A DNA stretch of 8,798 nt from an uncultured Bacteroidota bacterium (GTDB lineage: Bacteria; Bacteroidota; Bacteroidia; Chitinophagales; Chitinophagaceae): NCBI GenBank assembly GCA_903835145.1, contig CAILMA010000666.1, positions 1 through 8,798 on the forward strand. Direction: 5' to 3'. Below are positions 1 through 5,418 of the stretch, piece after piece. The notes beneath the pieces were generated by a model. It was not told where the DNA came from. It saw only the letters and a list, made by a program, of their open reading frames with translations, and made no database searches. The translations under genes were made by a program, and so were the position numbers. Position 1 is the first letter of the stretch. Every line of letters starts with the position of its first letter.

Positions 1-798
1 GAATTTTATGTTGACAAGATAAAAGGTAATGATAAGTTTCACCTGAAAATGCTCCACTTCTTTATGAATAAGGGCATTAAAGATGACGTTTATTACTGGA
101 GTGAACTCAACAAAGTGCTCAATCTCTACTGCCAGCTCAAAAAGATATGCCCGGAGCTGAAAGCGCTGAATATAGGTGGTGGTCTGCCTATTAAACATTC
201 GCTTAATTTCGACTACGATTACAATTACATGATTAATGAAATTGTATCGACCATCAAGAAAGTTTGTAAGAAAAACAAGGTTGAAACACCCGATATATTT
301 ACTGAATTTGGTTCATTTACTATAGGTGAAACAGGTGCTGTTGTTTATAGTGTCTTAGACGAAAAAATGCAGAATGACCGTGAGATCTGGTATATGATTG
401 ACAGTTCATTCATTACTACATTGCCTGACACCTGGGGTATTGGCGAGAAATTCCTGATGCTGCCTATCAATAAATGGGACAATGAATACCAGGAAGTGCA
501 CCTTGGTGGCCTCACCTGCGATAGTCACGATTTTTATACCTCAGAAGAGCACATTAATGCCGTGTTCCTGCCCAAACTGACGAAGGAAAAGGTGCCTGAA
601 CCATTATATATAGGTTTCTTTCACACCGGTGCTTATCAGGACCAACTTGCAGGTTATGGAGGTATTAAACACTGTATGATACCTTCGCCGAAACACATTG
701 TAGTCGAGTTTGATAAGGAGGGCAAAATGGAAGATTGGCTCTATGCTAAGGAGCAGACTCCGCAAAGCATGCTGAAGATACTCGGATATATTAAGTAA
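1..798 (+). CDS. speA: Biosynthetic arginine decarboxylase, C-terminal part (5' end outside window)
   Basis: PLP-dependent decarboxylase of the alanine-racemase-like fold (fold III) that converts arginine to agmatine for polyamine synthesis in the cytoplasm. The reading frame is open from base 1, so the gene begins upstream; the ATG at 49 is internal. Visible motifs: a glycine loop IGGGLP (bases 172-189) that binds the PLP phosphate in this fold; EFGSFTIGE (about 304-330), which stands where relatives have EPGR; and GGLTCDSHD (505-531), carrying the CDSxD motif whose cysteine belongs to the active site across the dimer. The PLP-lysine would lie in the missing N-terminal part. The C-terminal half is full length, ending ILGYIK with stop TAA. 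The closest families are Bacteroidota-type arginine decarboxylases; diaminopimelate or carboxynorspermidine decarboxylase is less likely because of the EFGSFTIG and GGLTCDSHD wording. No terminator follows before the damaged toxin locus. Confidence 0.87.
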   Translation, partial: EFYVDKIKGNDKFHLKMLHFFMNKGIKDDVYYWSELNKVLNLYCQLKKICPELKALNIGGGLPIKHSLNFDYDYNYMINEIVSTIKKVCKKNKVETPDIFTEFGSFTIGETGAVVYSVLDEKMQNDREIWYMIDSSFITTLPDTWGIGEKFLMLPINKWDNEYQEVHLGGLTCDSHDFYTSEEHINAVFLPKLTKEKVPEPLYIGFFHTGAYQDQLAGYGGIKHCMIPSPKHIVVEFDKEGKMEDWLYAKEQTPQSMLKILGYIK

Positions 799-818
799 TT
801 ATATTTTAATAGTATTAT

Positions 819-850
819 TAAGTGGGGGCACGAACTACTGGTAAGTGGGG
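819..850. repeat. Pair of 9-bp direct repeats, possible IS end remnant
   Basis: TAAGTGGGG occurs at 819-827 and again at 842-850, a period of 23 bp. The second copy lies exactly where the adjoining minus-strand toxin reading frame stops resembling its family. Multiple short repeats at the tips are typical of IS21-family elements, so this may be a leftover IS end. That assignment is inference: no transposase sequence is present, and the unit could also be a simple chance repeat. Confidence 0.4.
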
Positions 851-894
851 CTGGATTCTTTTGCCTCATTGTCAAATCTGACTTTTTTGACCAT
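835..894 (-). pseudogene. Truncated RelE/ParE-type toxin remnant
   Basis: On the minus strand an ATG at 894-892 begins two bases after the antitoxin stop codon, the usual spacing for a toxin-antitoxin pair. It reads MVKKVRFDNEAKES, which matches the usual start of Bacteroidota RelE/ParE-superfamily toxins (typically about 95-100 residues). The frame then continues SPTYQ and stops at TAG (837-835), so only 19 codons remain and about 80 residues are missing. None of the rest of such a toxin is visible between here and the end of the arginine decarboxylase gene. The last four or five residues fall in the TAAGTGGGG repeat region, so the break coincides with possible IS-derived sequence. The product cannot be an active toxin. 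The family assignment rests on a short match from memory. Confidence 0.6.
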
Positions 895-896
895 GC

Positions 897-1133
897 TCAC
901 CAGTTTTCAGATTCAATTTTCAGATCTTCCAAGGTGGTAAAATTGCCGGCCTTTACGCGTTTTTCTGCCTCCTGCAATTCTCTATTGTACTGAGCGAGGA
1001 AGTCTATTGCACTGCTTTCGACGTTTTTGTTTTCAAGCAAAGTTTTAATTTGAGTAAGCAAGGATTGCTTTTGCTTGAGGTTGAGCAAGGGCAAGTAATG
1101 TTTAATTTCATTGTCCAATGATAGCGTTGTCAT
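897..1133 (-). CDS. Antitoxin-like protein of a decayed type II toxin-antitoxin pair
   Basis: Small 78-residue protein of hydrophilic, helical character. The N-terminal part (about 1-40) is leucine- and lysine-rich, ending in KTLLENKN. The C-terminal part (about 47-78) reads YNRELQEAEKRVKAGNFTTLEDL and ends in tryptophan, the form seen in small Bacteroidota antitoxins that wrap the toxin with a C-terminal helix and a 'G-F-hydrophilic-ED' turn. No DNA-binding domain can be named with certainty. Its stop is two bases before the start of a toxin remnant, which supports the antitoxin reading. With the toxin gone it is an orphan antitoxin; it may still regulate its own promoter or neutralise related toxins elsewhere, but this is inference. 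A TAnnTTTG box lies 20 bp upstream of the ATG. It is divergent from nadE. Confidence 0.65.
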   Translation of the reverse strand: MTTLSLDNEIKHYLPLLNLKQKQSLLTQIKTLLENKNVESSAIDFLAQYNRELQEAEKRVKAGNFTTLEDLKIESENW

Positions 1134-1152
1134 ATTTGTATTAATTGCCTAA

Positions 1153-1160
1153 CAAAGTTA
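1153..1160 (-). promoter_or_regulatory. Candidate -7 box of the antitoxin gene
   Basis: Read on the minus strand this is TAACTTTG, a match to the Bacteroidota -7 consensus TAnnTTTG. It ends 20 bp before the antitoxin ATG, which would give a leader of roughly 12-16 nt. No clear TTG/TTTG -33 element is seen at the expected distance, so confidence is moderate. Confidence 0.45.
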
Positions 1161-1201
1161 ACAGTTTTAAAAGCATTATTTCGCTGCGGCATTAAGTTTT
1201 T

Positions 1202-1217
1202 TGAAGTGCGAACTTCA
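1202..1217. promoter_or_regulatory. Operator-like inverted repeat upstream of nadE
   Basis: TGAAGTGCGAACTTCA has perfect 6-bp arms, TGAAGT and ACTTCA, around a 4-bp centre. It sits just downstream of a TTTTTTG run (1197-1203) and 12 bp before the TAATTTTG box, which is where a repressor of nadE would bind. It could also serve the divergent antitoxin. No named regulator's motif is recognised. Confidence 0.35.
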
Positions 1218-1228
1218 CGTATTCTTGG

Positions 1229-1236
1229 TAATTTTG
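1229..1236 (+). promoter_or_regulatory. Candidate nadE -7 promoter box, implying a leaderless transcript
   Basis: TAATTTTG matches TAnnTTTG and ends 7 bp before the ATG at 1244. Transcription starting a few bases downstream would place the mRNA 5' end at or just before the start codon, giving a leaderless or nearly leaderless message. The best upstream TTG (1201-1203, in a T run) is 25 bp away, a little longer than usual. Confidence 0.55.
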
Positions 1237-1243
1237 CATGCAA

Positions 1244-2929
1244 ATGAAGATATTTATCGCACAGCAAAATTACCACATCGGTAATTTTGAGGCCAATACC
1301 AACAAGATAATTGAAGCTATAGAGCAGGCAAAACAAGAGGGTGGGGACCTCATCGTTTTTTCAGAACTGGCTGTGTGCGGGTATCCTCCCAGAGATTTTC
1401 TGGAGTTCAATGATTTTATAGAGCAGGGGCTCGCCTCAATAGAGCGCATTAAGGCAGTTGCAGACACCATAGGTGTGCTTGTGGGTTGCCCATCCCGCAA
1501 CGAACAGCCGGAAGGAAAAAATCTGTTTAATAGCGTTTTCCTGATTTACAACAATGAAATTCAGGGGATAAGGCATAAGACCTTACTTCCTACATATGAT
1601 ATTTTTGATGAGTACAGGTATTTTGAACCTGCCTGGGAATGGAATGTGCTGCAATTTAAAGGGCTGAAACTGGCCGTTACAATTTGCGAAGACATTTGGA
1701 ACCTGACTGACGACCCGCTCTACCGCATGTGCCCCATGGACGAGCTGGTGAAGCAGCAGCCTGATATGATGATAAACCTTAGCGCATCGCCATTTGACTA
1801 CGTACATGCGGACAGCAGGAAAGGTATTGTGAAACAGAATGTACTGAGGTACAACCTGCCCATGATCTATTGCAATACAACGGGTTCGCAAACCGAGATT
1901 GTATTTGATGGAGGTTCAATGGCAATGGACAGGGCTGGAAACATCATTAGCGAACTTTCTTATTTTAGAGAAGACATGCAATCTGTTGTTTTCAATGAAT
2001 CGACAGGTGCACTTCAAGGTAGTATTATAGTGGCTGCTGAAAATGTAACAACCGTTCAGCAGTTACCGGACCAGCTGCTACCCGGGAAGAGCATCGATAA
2101 AATTCACACGGCCCTGCTTACAGGTATTCGTGACTATTTCTCAAAGATGGGCTTCTTCAAGGCTATTGTGGCTTCATCGGGTGGCATTGATAGTGCATTG
2201 GTGCTGGCACTTGCCTGCGAGGCTTTGGGGGCCGAACACGTAACAGCTTTGTTATTACCGTCGCAGTTTTCGTCAGATCACTCGGTTACTGATGCAGTGC
2301 AGCTTTCTAAAAACCTGAACAACGAATACCACGTCATTCCAATAGAACCCGTGTACCAGGCGTTCAGTAACGCACTGAGTCCTGTCTTTGAGGGGCTGCC
2401 CTTTAACGTAGCCGAGGAAAACCTGCAATCCCGCATAAGAGGGGCAATGGTTATGGCAATGTCCAATAAATTCGGTACTATATTGCTTAATACTTCCAAC
2501 AAAAGCGAACTGGCAACGGGATATGGCACCCTTTATGGTGATATGGCAGGCGGGCTTGGCGTGCTGGGAGATTTGTACAAAGAACAGGTTTATGCGCTCT
2601 CCAGATACATCAACAAGAGCCAGGAAATAATTCCTCAGAACATTATAGATAAGGCACCAAGCGCTGAGCTAAGGCCAGGGCAAAAAGACAGCGACAGCCT
2701 GCCGGAGTATCCGGTGCTCGATGCCATTTTGTATCTCTACATCGAGCGCAGGTTGGGCCCAAGGGAGATTGTCGCACTCGGATTTGATGCAGCGCTTGTA
2801 GCCCGTATTTTGAAGCTTGTGAACACTAATGAATACAAGCGGAATCAGTTTTGTCCTATCATCCGCGTATCGCCAAAATCATTTGGAATAGGGCGCCGGG
2901 TACCTATTGTGGGCAAATACTTAATATAG
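1244..2929 (+). CDS. nadE: Glutamine-dependent NAD+ synthetase
   Basis: Catalyses the last step of NAD+ synthesis in the cytoplasm: deamido-NAD+ plus ATP plus glutamine-derived ammonia gives NAD+. The two expected domains are present. Residues about 1-250 are a nitrilase-type glutaminase with the Glu-Lys-Cys triad visible as E41 in SELAVCGYPPRD, K112 in RHKTLLPTYD and C148 in TICEDIWN. Residues about 285-561 are the synthetase domain with the ATP-pyrophosphatase P-loop SSGGIDSA (SGGIDS at 312-317), followed by NTSNKSELATGYGTLYGD and PSAELRPGQKDSDSLPEY. The 561-residue length is normal and there is no frameshift. An ATG at 1238 would add only two residues; I chose 1244 because family members begin MKIxxAQxNYxxG and because the promoter box lies so close. 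An inverted repeat lies inside codons 8-16. The gene stands alone: divergent from the antitoxin and 138 bp ahead of lptE. Confidence 0.96.
   Translation: MKIFIAQQNYHIGNFEANTNKIIEAIEQAKQEGGDLIVFSELAVCGYPPRDFLEFNDFIEQGLASIERIKAVADTIGVLVGCPSRNEQPEGKNLFNSVFLIYNNEIQGIRHKTLLPTYDIFDEYRYFEPAWEWNVLQFKGLKLAVTICEDIWNLTDDPLYRMCPMDELVKQQPDMMINLSASPFDYVHADSRKGIVKQNVLRYNLPMIYCNTTGSQTEIVFDGGSMAMDRAGNIISELSYFREDMQSVVFNESTGALQGSIIVAAENVTTVQQLPDQLLPGKSIDKIHTALLTGIRDYFSKMGFFKAIVASSGGIDSALVLALACEALGAEHVTALLLPSQFSSDHSVTDAVQLSKNLNNEYHVIPIEPVYQAFSNALSPVFEGLPFNVAEENLQSRIRGAMVMAMSNKFGTILLNTSNKSELATGYGTLYGDMAGGLGVLGDLYKEQVYALSRYINKSQEIIPQNIIDKAPSAELRPGQKDSDSLPEYPVLDAILYLYIERRLGPREIVALGFDAALVARILKLVNTNEYKRNQFCPIIRVSPKSFGIGRRVPIVGKYLI
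1265..1289 (+). repeat. Perfect 10-bp inverted repeat inside the 5' end of nadE
   Basis: CAAAATTACC (1265-1274) and GGTAATTTTG (1280-1289) are exact reverse complements around the 5-nt loop ACATC. The same decamer GGTAATTTTG also covers the promoter box at 1227-1236, so there are three copies in 63 bp. In RNA it would form a stem about 20 nt after the start codon; in DNA it could be a protein-binding site. The encoded residues QNYHIGNF are conserved in the family, so chance is not excluded. Confidence 0.5.
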
Positions 2930-2946
2930 GGCGACGATGCTTGTCA

Positions 2947-2962
2947 ATTTGAAATTTCAAAT
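2947..2962. promoter_or_regulatory. 16-bp perfect palindrome between nadE and lptE
   Basis: ATTTGAAATTTCAAAT is fully self-complementary. It lies 17 bp after the nadE stop and about 90 bp before the lptE promoter box. It lacks a loop and a following T run, so it is not a terminator. A dimeric regulator's binding site is possible, but its A/T richness makes chance a fair alternative. Confidence 0.35.
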
Positions 2963-3053
2963 ACAGGCAGAAGATTTGGAGTTATTTCATCTTATGAGTT
3001 CTTGTTAACTTTTAGATGCTGCGTATTTCGCTACAACAATCAACCTTTTACGC

Positions 3054-3061
3054 TAATTTTG
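3054..3061 (+). promoter_or_regulatory. Candidate -7 promoter box of the lptE-secG operon
   Basis: TAATTTTG, identical to the nadE box, ends 6 bp before the lptE ATG at 3068. This again predicts a leaderless or very short leader. A TTTCG at 3026-3030, 23 bp upstream, is the only weak -33 candidate. The position supports 3068 rather than the upstream TTG at 3002 as the start. Confidence 0.5.
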
Positions 3062-3067
3062 CAGGGT

Positions 3068-3568
3068 ATGGGTTTGAAGGGCCTTTTATTATCATTTTTA
3101 TTACTGCCAATGCTGGCAGGTTGCGGTGTATACAGTTTTTCAGGTGCTACCATCGAGGGGAAGAATATCAATATTCACTTGCTGGAGAACAAAGCTCAGA
3201 ACGTTGTGCCCAGCCTTGCAGCTACGTTAACCGACAAAATACGGGGAAGGATTCTTTCACAAACCGGTCTCGCACCGGTATCAGGCGATGATGCAGATTA
3301 TGACATGTCAGGTTCTATCACAAGCTATGCGGTCACCGTTTCAGGGGCTCAGAATGTACAAACTGCAACAAAAAACCGTTTAACATTAAGTCTTTCTGTA
3401 AAATTTAAAAACAGGAAAAACGAAAAAGCTAACTTTACACAGACCTTTACCCGGTTTTCTGACTTTGATGCAACGCAGACCTTGCAAAATGTGGAAAATG
3501 CACTAATAGACGATATTGGCAACCAGCTTGCCGACGATATATTTAATAAAGCATTCGTAAACTGGTAG
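3068..3568 (+). CDS. lptE: LptE-family LPS-assembly lipoprotein
   Basis: A 166-residue lipoprotein. LptE sits in the outer membrane as the plug of the LptD barrel and helps insert LPS in the outer leaflet. Residues 1-18 form a short signal peptide ending in the lipobox LAGC, with the lipid-modified cysteine at 19. The mature protein begins CGVYSFSGATIEGKNINI, the typical start of this family in Bacteroidota, followed by alternating polar and hydrophobic strands and a final amphipathic helix (about 140-165, NVENALIDDIGNQLADDIFNKA) as expected for the alpha/beta LptE fold. I chose the ATG at 3068 because it puts the lipobox at the normal distance; starting at the TTG at 3002 would place 22 unlikely residues before the signal peptide and put the promoter inside the gene. 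First gene of an operon with the TPR protein 11 bp downstream. Confidence 0.85.
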   Translation: MGLKGLLLSFLLLPMLAGCGVYSFSGATIEGKNINIHLLENKAQNVVPSLAATLTDKIRGRILSQTGLAPVSGDDADYDMSGSITSYAVTVSGAQNVQTATKNRLTLSLSVKFKNRKNEKANFTQTFTRFSDFDATQTLQNVENALIDDIGNQLADDIFNKAFVNW

Positions 3569-3579
3569 TAACTGATAAT

Positions 3580-5046
3580 ATGACTGATCAATATTCAATT
3601 CAAACGATTACCGACGCCTTCAGGGAGCCGGGCACTGCGGGGGAATGGACAGCCAATACCGGCACCAAGCTTATTGAGAAATATCCATATTTTACACCAG
3701 CAAGGTATCTGGTTGCTGCGCAACTGCAGAAGTCAGAACCATTCTCTGAAAAAATGCTCTCGTCTATGTATGCCTACACAGGCAACTGGATTTTATTTTG
3801 GGAATTTGTACAGGGTTTAAAGACAGATCGTACTTACGATGAGGGTGCCGCAACCGATGATGCGGATGACAGGGTTGCCGATGACATTATTACCTACCCA
3901 ACTTATGAATACAATAGCGAAACTGTAGTTGAAGAAACTACAGAGGAGCCGTCTGCATCCGATGAAAGGTTCAGTTATCCAACCTACCAGTTTGAGCCAG
4001 AACCGGGCTCGGCGGTCGCAACGGACGAACCTGTGGCACAGGATGATTCTATTACATATCCTACTTATCAATTTGAAACGGAACCAGAAGTCACAGAGGC
4101 AATTGAAGAGCCAATAGCAACGGAAGAGGATACCCACGAACCAAGTTACCAGTACGATGCGGCAAACGAAATAATAGAAGGAATAACAGAAGAAGTGGAT
4201 ACGCAATCGACATTGCTGATGGAAGAAGGAGTTGATGAGCTCTTTAATGGCGAGGAGAGTGTATTGGCTGACTTATTACCCGAAGAAGCGAGCAACCCGG
4301 AGCTTGATGCTGCCCTGGAAAACGAATATGAAGCGGAACATTCCGACGAATTGTTTGTTGAGGTGCCAGCGGCAGAAGACCTGCCTGCAATCCACATTGT
4401 GGAGGAGCGGCAGGTGAAAAGCGAAGATGAACGCGAGCAGGCTGAAGAACGTAAATTGTATGTATCAGTTGATGATATTTTAGAGACATTCAGAATTTCG
4501 GATATAGAAGAGATACATCAGGAACCAGAAGAAATAAAAATGAAGGAAGAAGAAATATTTACACCTGTTTATTCAGAGGATTATTTTTTCCAGCAGGGAA
4601 TAAAGGTGACGGGAGAACTTCCCGATAAGGTAGAAGACTTAAAAATGCATAATGAAGAGTTTTCTTCAGCATCAGTAAAAGACAAATCGCTAATGATTAT
4701 GATGAGTTTCACGGAGTGGTTATTGCATTTTAAAAATTCTGCCGACAAGCAAAAAAATGAAATTGAAGAGCAGCGGGCTATAAAATCAATGTGGCAGAAA
4801 GAGAAGCTTGCAGCGGCTTTTGAAGAGGAAGACGACGAAATTCCCGAGAATGTATTTGAAATGGCCGTTAATTCTATAACCAAGGAAGAAGGGCTTGCAA
4901 GTGAGTCTCTGGCCGACATATATATTAAACAAAAAAAATATGATAAGGCTATTGAAATGTACAAGAAATTAAGTTTGCAGAATCCTCAAAAAAATGCTTA
5001 CTTTGCTCGCAAAATAGAAGAAGTTTTAAAAGACAAACAATTATGA
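3580..5046 (+). CDS. Acidic cytoplasmic protein with 27-residue repeats and a C-terminal TPR motif
   Basis: A 488-residue protein without signal peptide or membrane segment. Three parts are visible. Residues 1-80 are a conserved-looking N-terminal domain (EKYPYFTPARYLVAAQLQ, YTGNWILFWEF). Residues about 85-350 are very rich in Glu and Asp, likely disordered, and include four tandem 27-residue repeats. Residues about 365-488 hold the segment SLMIMMSFTEWLLHFKN (370-386), a charged helix, and a TPR-like helix pair (about 441-474: ESLADIYIKQKKYDKAIEMYKKL). I recall proteins with the same ends and a variable acidic middle between lptE and secG in Chitinophagaceae, but their function is not known to me. 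A role as a scaffold is only a guess. It starts 11 bp after lptE without an obvious Shine-Dalgarno sequence. Its stop TGA overlaps the secG start (ATGA), implying translational coupling. Confidence 0.85.
   Translation: MTDQYSIQTITDAFREPGTAGEWTANTGTKLIEKYPYFTPARYLVAAQLQKSEPFSEKMLSSMYAYTGNWILFWEFVQGLKTDRTYDEGAATDDADDRVADDIITYPTYEYNSETVVEETTEEPSASDERFSYPTYQFEPEPGSAVATDEPVAQDDSITYPTYQFETEPEVTEAIEEPIATEEDTHEPSYQYDAANEIIEGITEEVDTQSTLLMEEGVDELFNGEESVLADLLPEEASNPELDAALENEYEAEHSDELFVEVPAAEDLPAIHIVEERQVKSEDEREQAEERKLYVSVDDILETFRISDIEEIHQEPEEIKMKEEEIFTPVYSEDYFFQQGIKVTGELPDKVEDLKMHNEEFSSASVKDKSLMIMMSFTEWLLHFKNSADKQKNEIEEQRAIKSMWQKEKLAAAFEEEDDEIPENVFEMAVNSITKEEGLASESLADIYIKQKKYDKAIEMYKKLSLQNPQKNAYFARKIEEVLKDKQL
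3895..4218 (+). repeat. Four in-frame 81-bp (27-residue) tandem repeats
   Basis: Units begin at residues 106, 133, 160 and 187 of the acidic protein, a period of exactly 27 residues. Their heads read YPTYEY, YPTYQF, YPTYQF and EPSYQY. Each is followed by an acidic stretch with a TEEP/TDEP/IEEP core. At the DNA level the units have diverged considerably, so the array is old rather than a recent slippage product. A degenerate earlier unit (about 79-105) may precede them. Confidence 0.8.
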
Positions 5047-5336
5047 TAGTCGTTATTACAGGTTTAATTATACTGGCATGTGTTGCACTGGGCTTTTTTA
5101 TCTTGGTTCAAAACCCTAAGGGTGGCGGTCTTTCCGGTACTTTTGGCAGCATGAGTAGTCAGGTTATGGGTGTTAAGCAGTCAGGCGATATCATGGAAAA
5201 AGGTACCTGGGTGCTTATTTCAGCTATTGGCATTTTGTGCATTGCTTCTGTTATGTTCATGGAAAAACCACAGTCGGCTGATGGCGGCAACGGTAAATCC
5301 GTTCAGCAGAAATCTGCTCCCGCTAAGAAGAAATAA
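5043..5336 (+). CDS. secG: Preprotein translocase subunit SecG
   Basis: Small inner-membrane subunit of the SecYEG channel that assists SecA-driven export. At 97 residues it has the expected layout: a transmembrane helix at about 2-22; the SecG signature LVQNPKGGGLS (21-31); a cytoplasmic loop with FGSMSSQVMGVKQSGD; a second helix at about 55-73; and a charged lysine-rich tail (KSVQQKSAPAKKK), common in Bacteroidota versions. Its ATG overlaps the stop of the TPR gene by four bases, so it is the last gene of the lptE operon. A strong terminator follows 22 bp after the stop. The pairing with lptE makes sense in that both serve the envelope, but no direct interaction is implied. Confidence 0.93.
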   Translation: MIVVITGLIILACVALGFFILVQNPKGGGLSGTFGSMSSQVMGVKQSGDIMEKGTWVLISAIGILCIASVMFMEKPQSADGGNGKSVQQKSAPAKKK

Positions 5337-5358
5337 TTCTAATGTATTATAGCTATTG

Positions 5359-5398
5359 CTGACAGGCTACCGTTTCCGGTAGCCTGTCAGTTTTTTTT
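5359..5398 (+). terminator. Rho-independent terminator of the lptE-secG operon
   Basis: A perfect 14-bp stem, CTGACAGGCTACCG (5359-5372) with CGGTAGCCTGTCAG (5377-5390), closes a TTTC loop and is followed by eight T (5391-5398). There is no A run on the other side, so it favours plus-strand transcripts, although it lies between convergent genes and the stem could also slow the opposing one. Confidence 0.95.
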
Positions 5399-5418
5399 GT
5401 TTGTGTCAGGTCGTGTTT

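Noticed and set aside
1282..1289. Second TAATTTTG as an internal promoter in nadE
   Set aside because: It lies within codons for conserved residues and has no start codon at a suitable distance; it is better treated as one arm of the inverted repeat.
1583..1891. 102-codon open frame on the minus strand inside nadE
   Set aside because: Opposite the conserved glutaminase domain of nadE; composition is that of an antisense shadow.
3002..3067. TTG start 22 codons upstream for lptE
   Set aside because: It would precede the TAATTTTG box and put a non-signal segment ahead of a well-formed lipoprotein signal peptide.
3817..4206. 129-codon open frame on the minus strand
   Set aside because: It lies wholly opposite the acidic repeat region of the TPR protein gene. 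Its Phe/Cys/Arg-rich composition is what complementing Glu/Asp/Tyr codons produces.
4581..4964. 127-codon open frame on the minus strand
   Set aside because: Serine- and phenylalanine-rich antisense of the Glu/Lys-rich C-terminal part of the TPR protein; no promoter or family resemblance.
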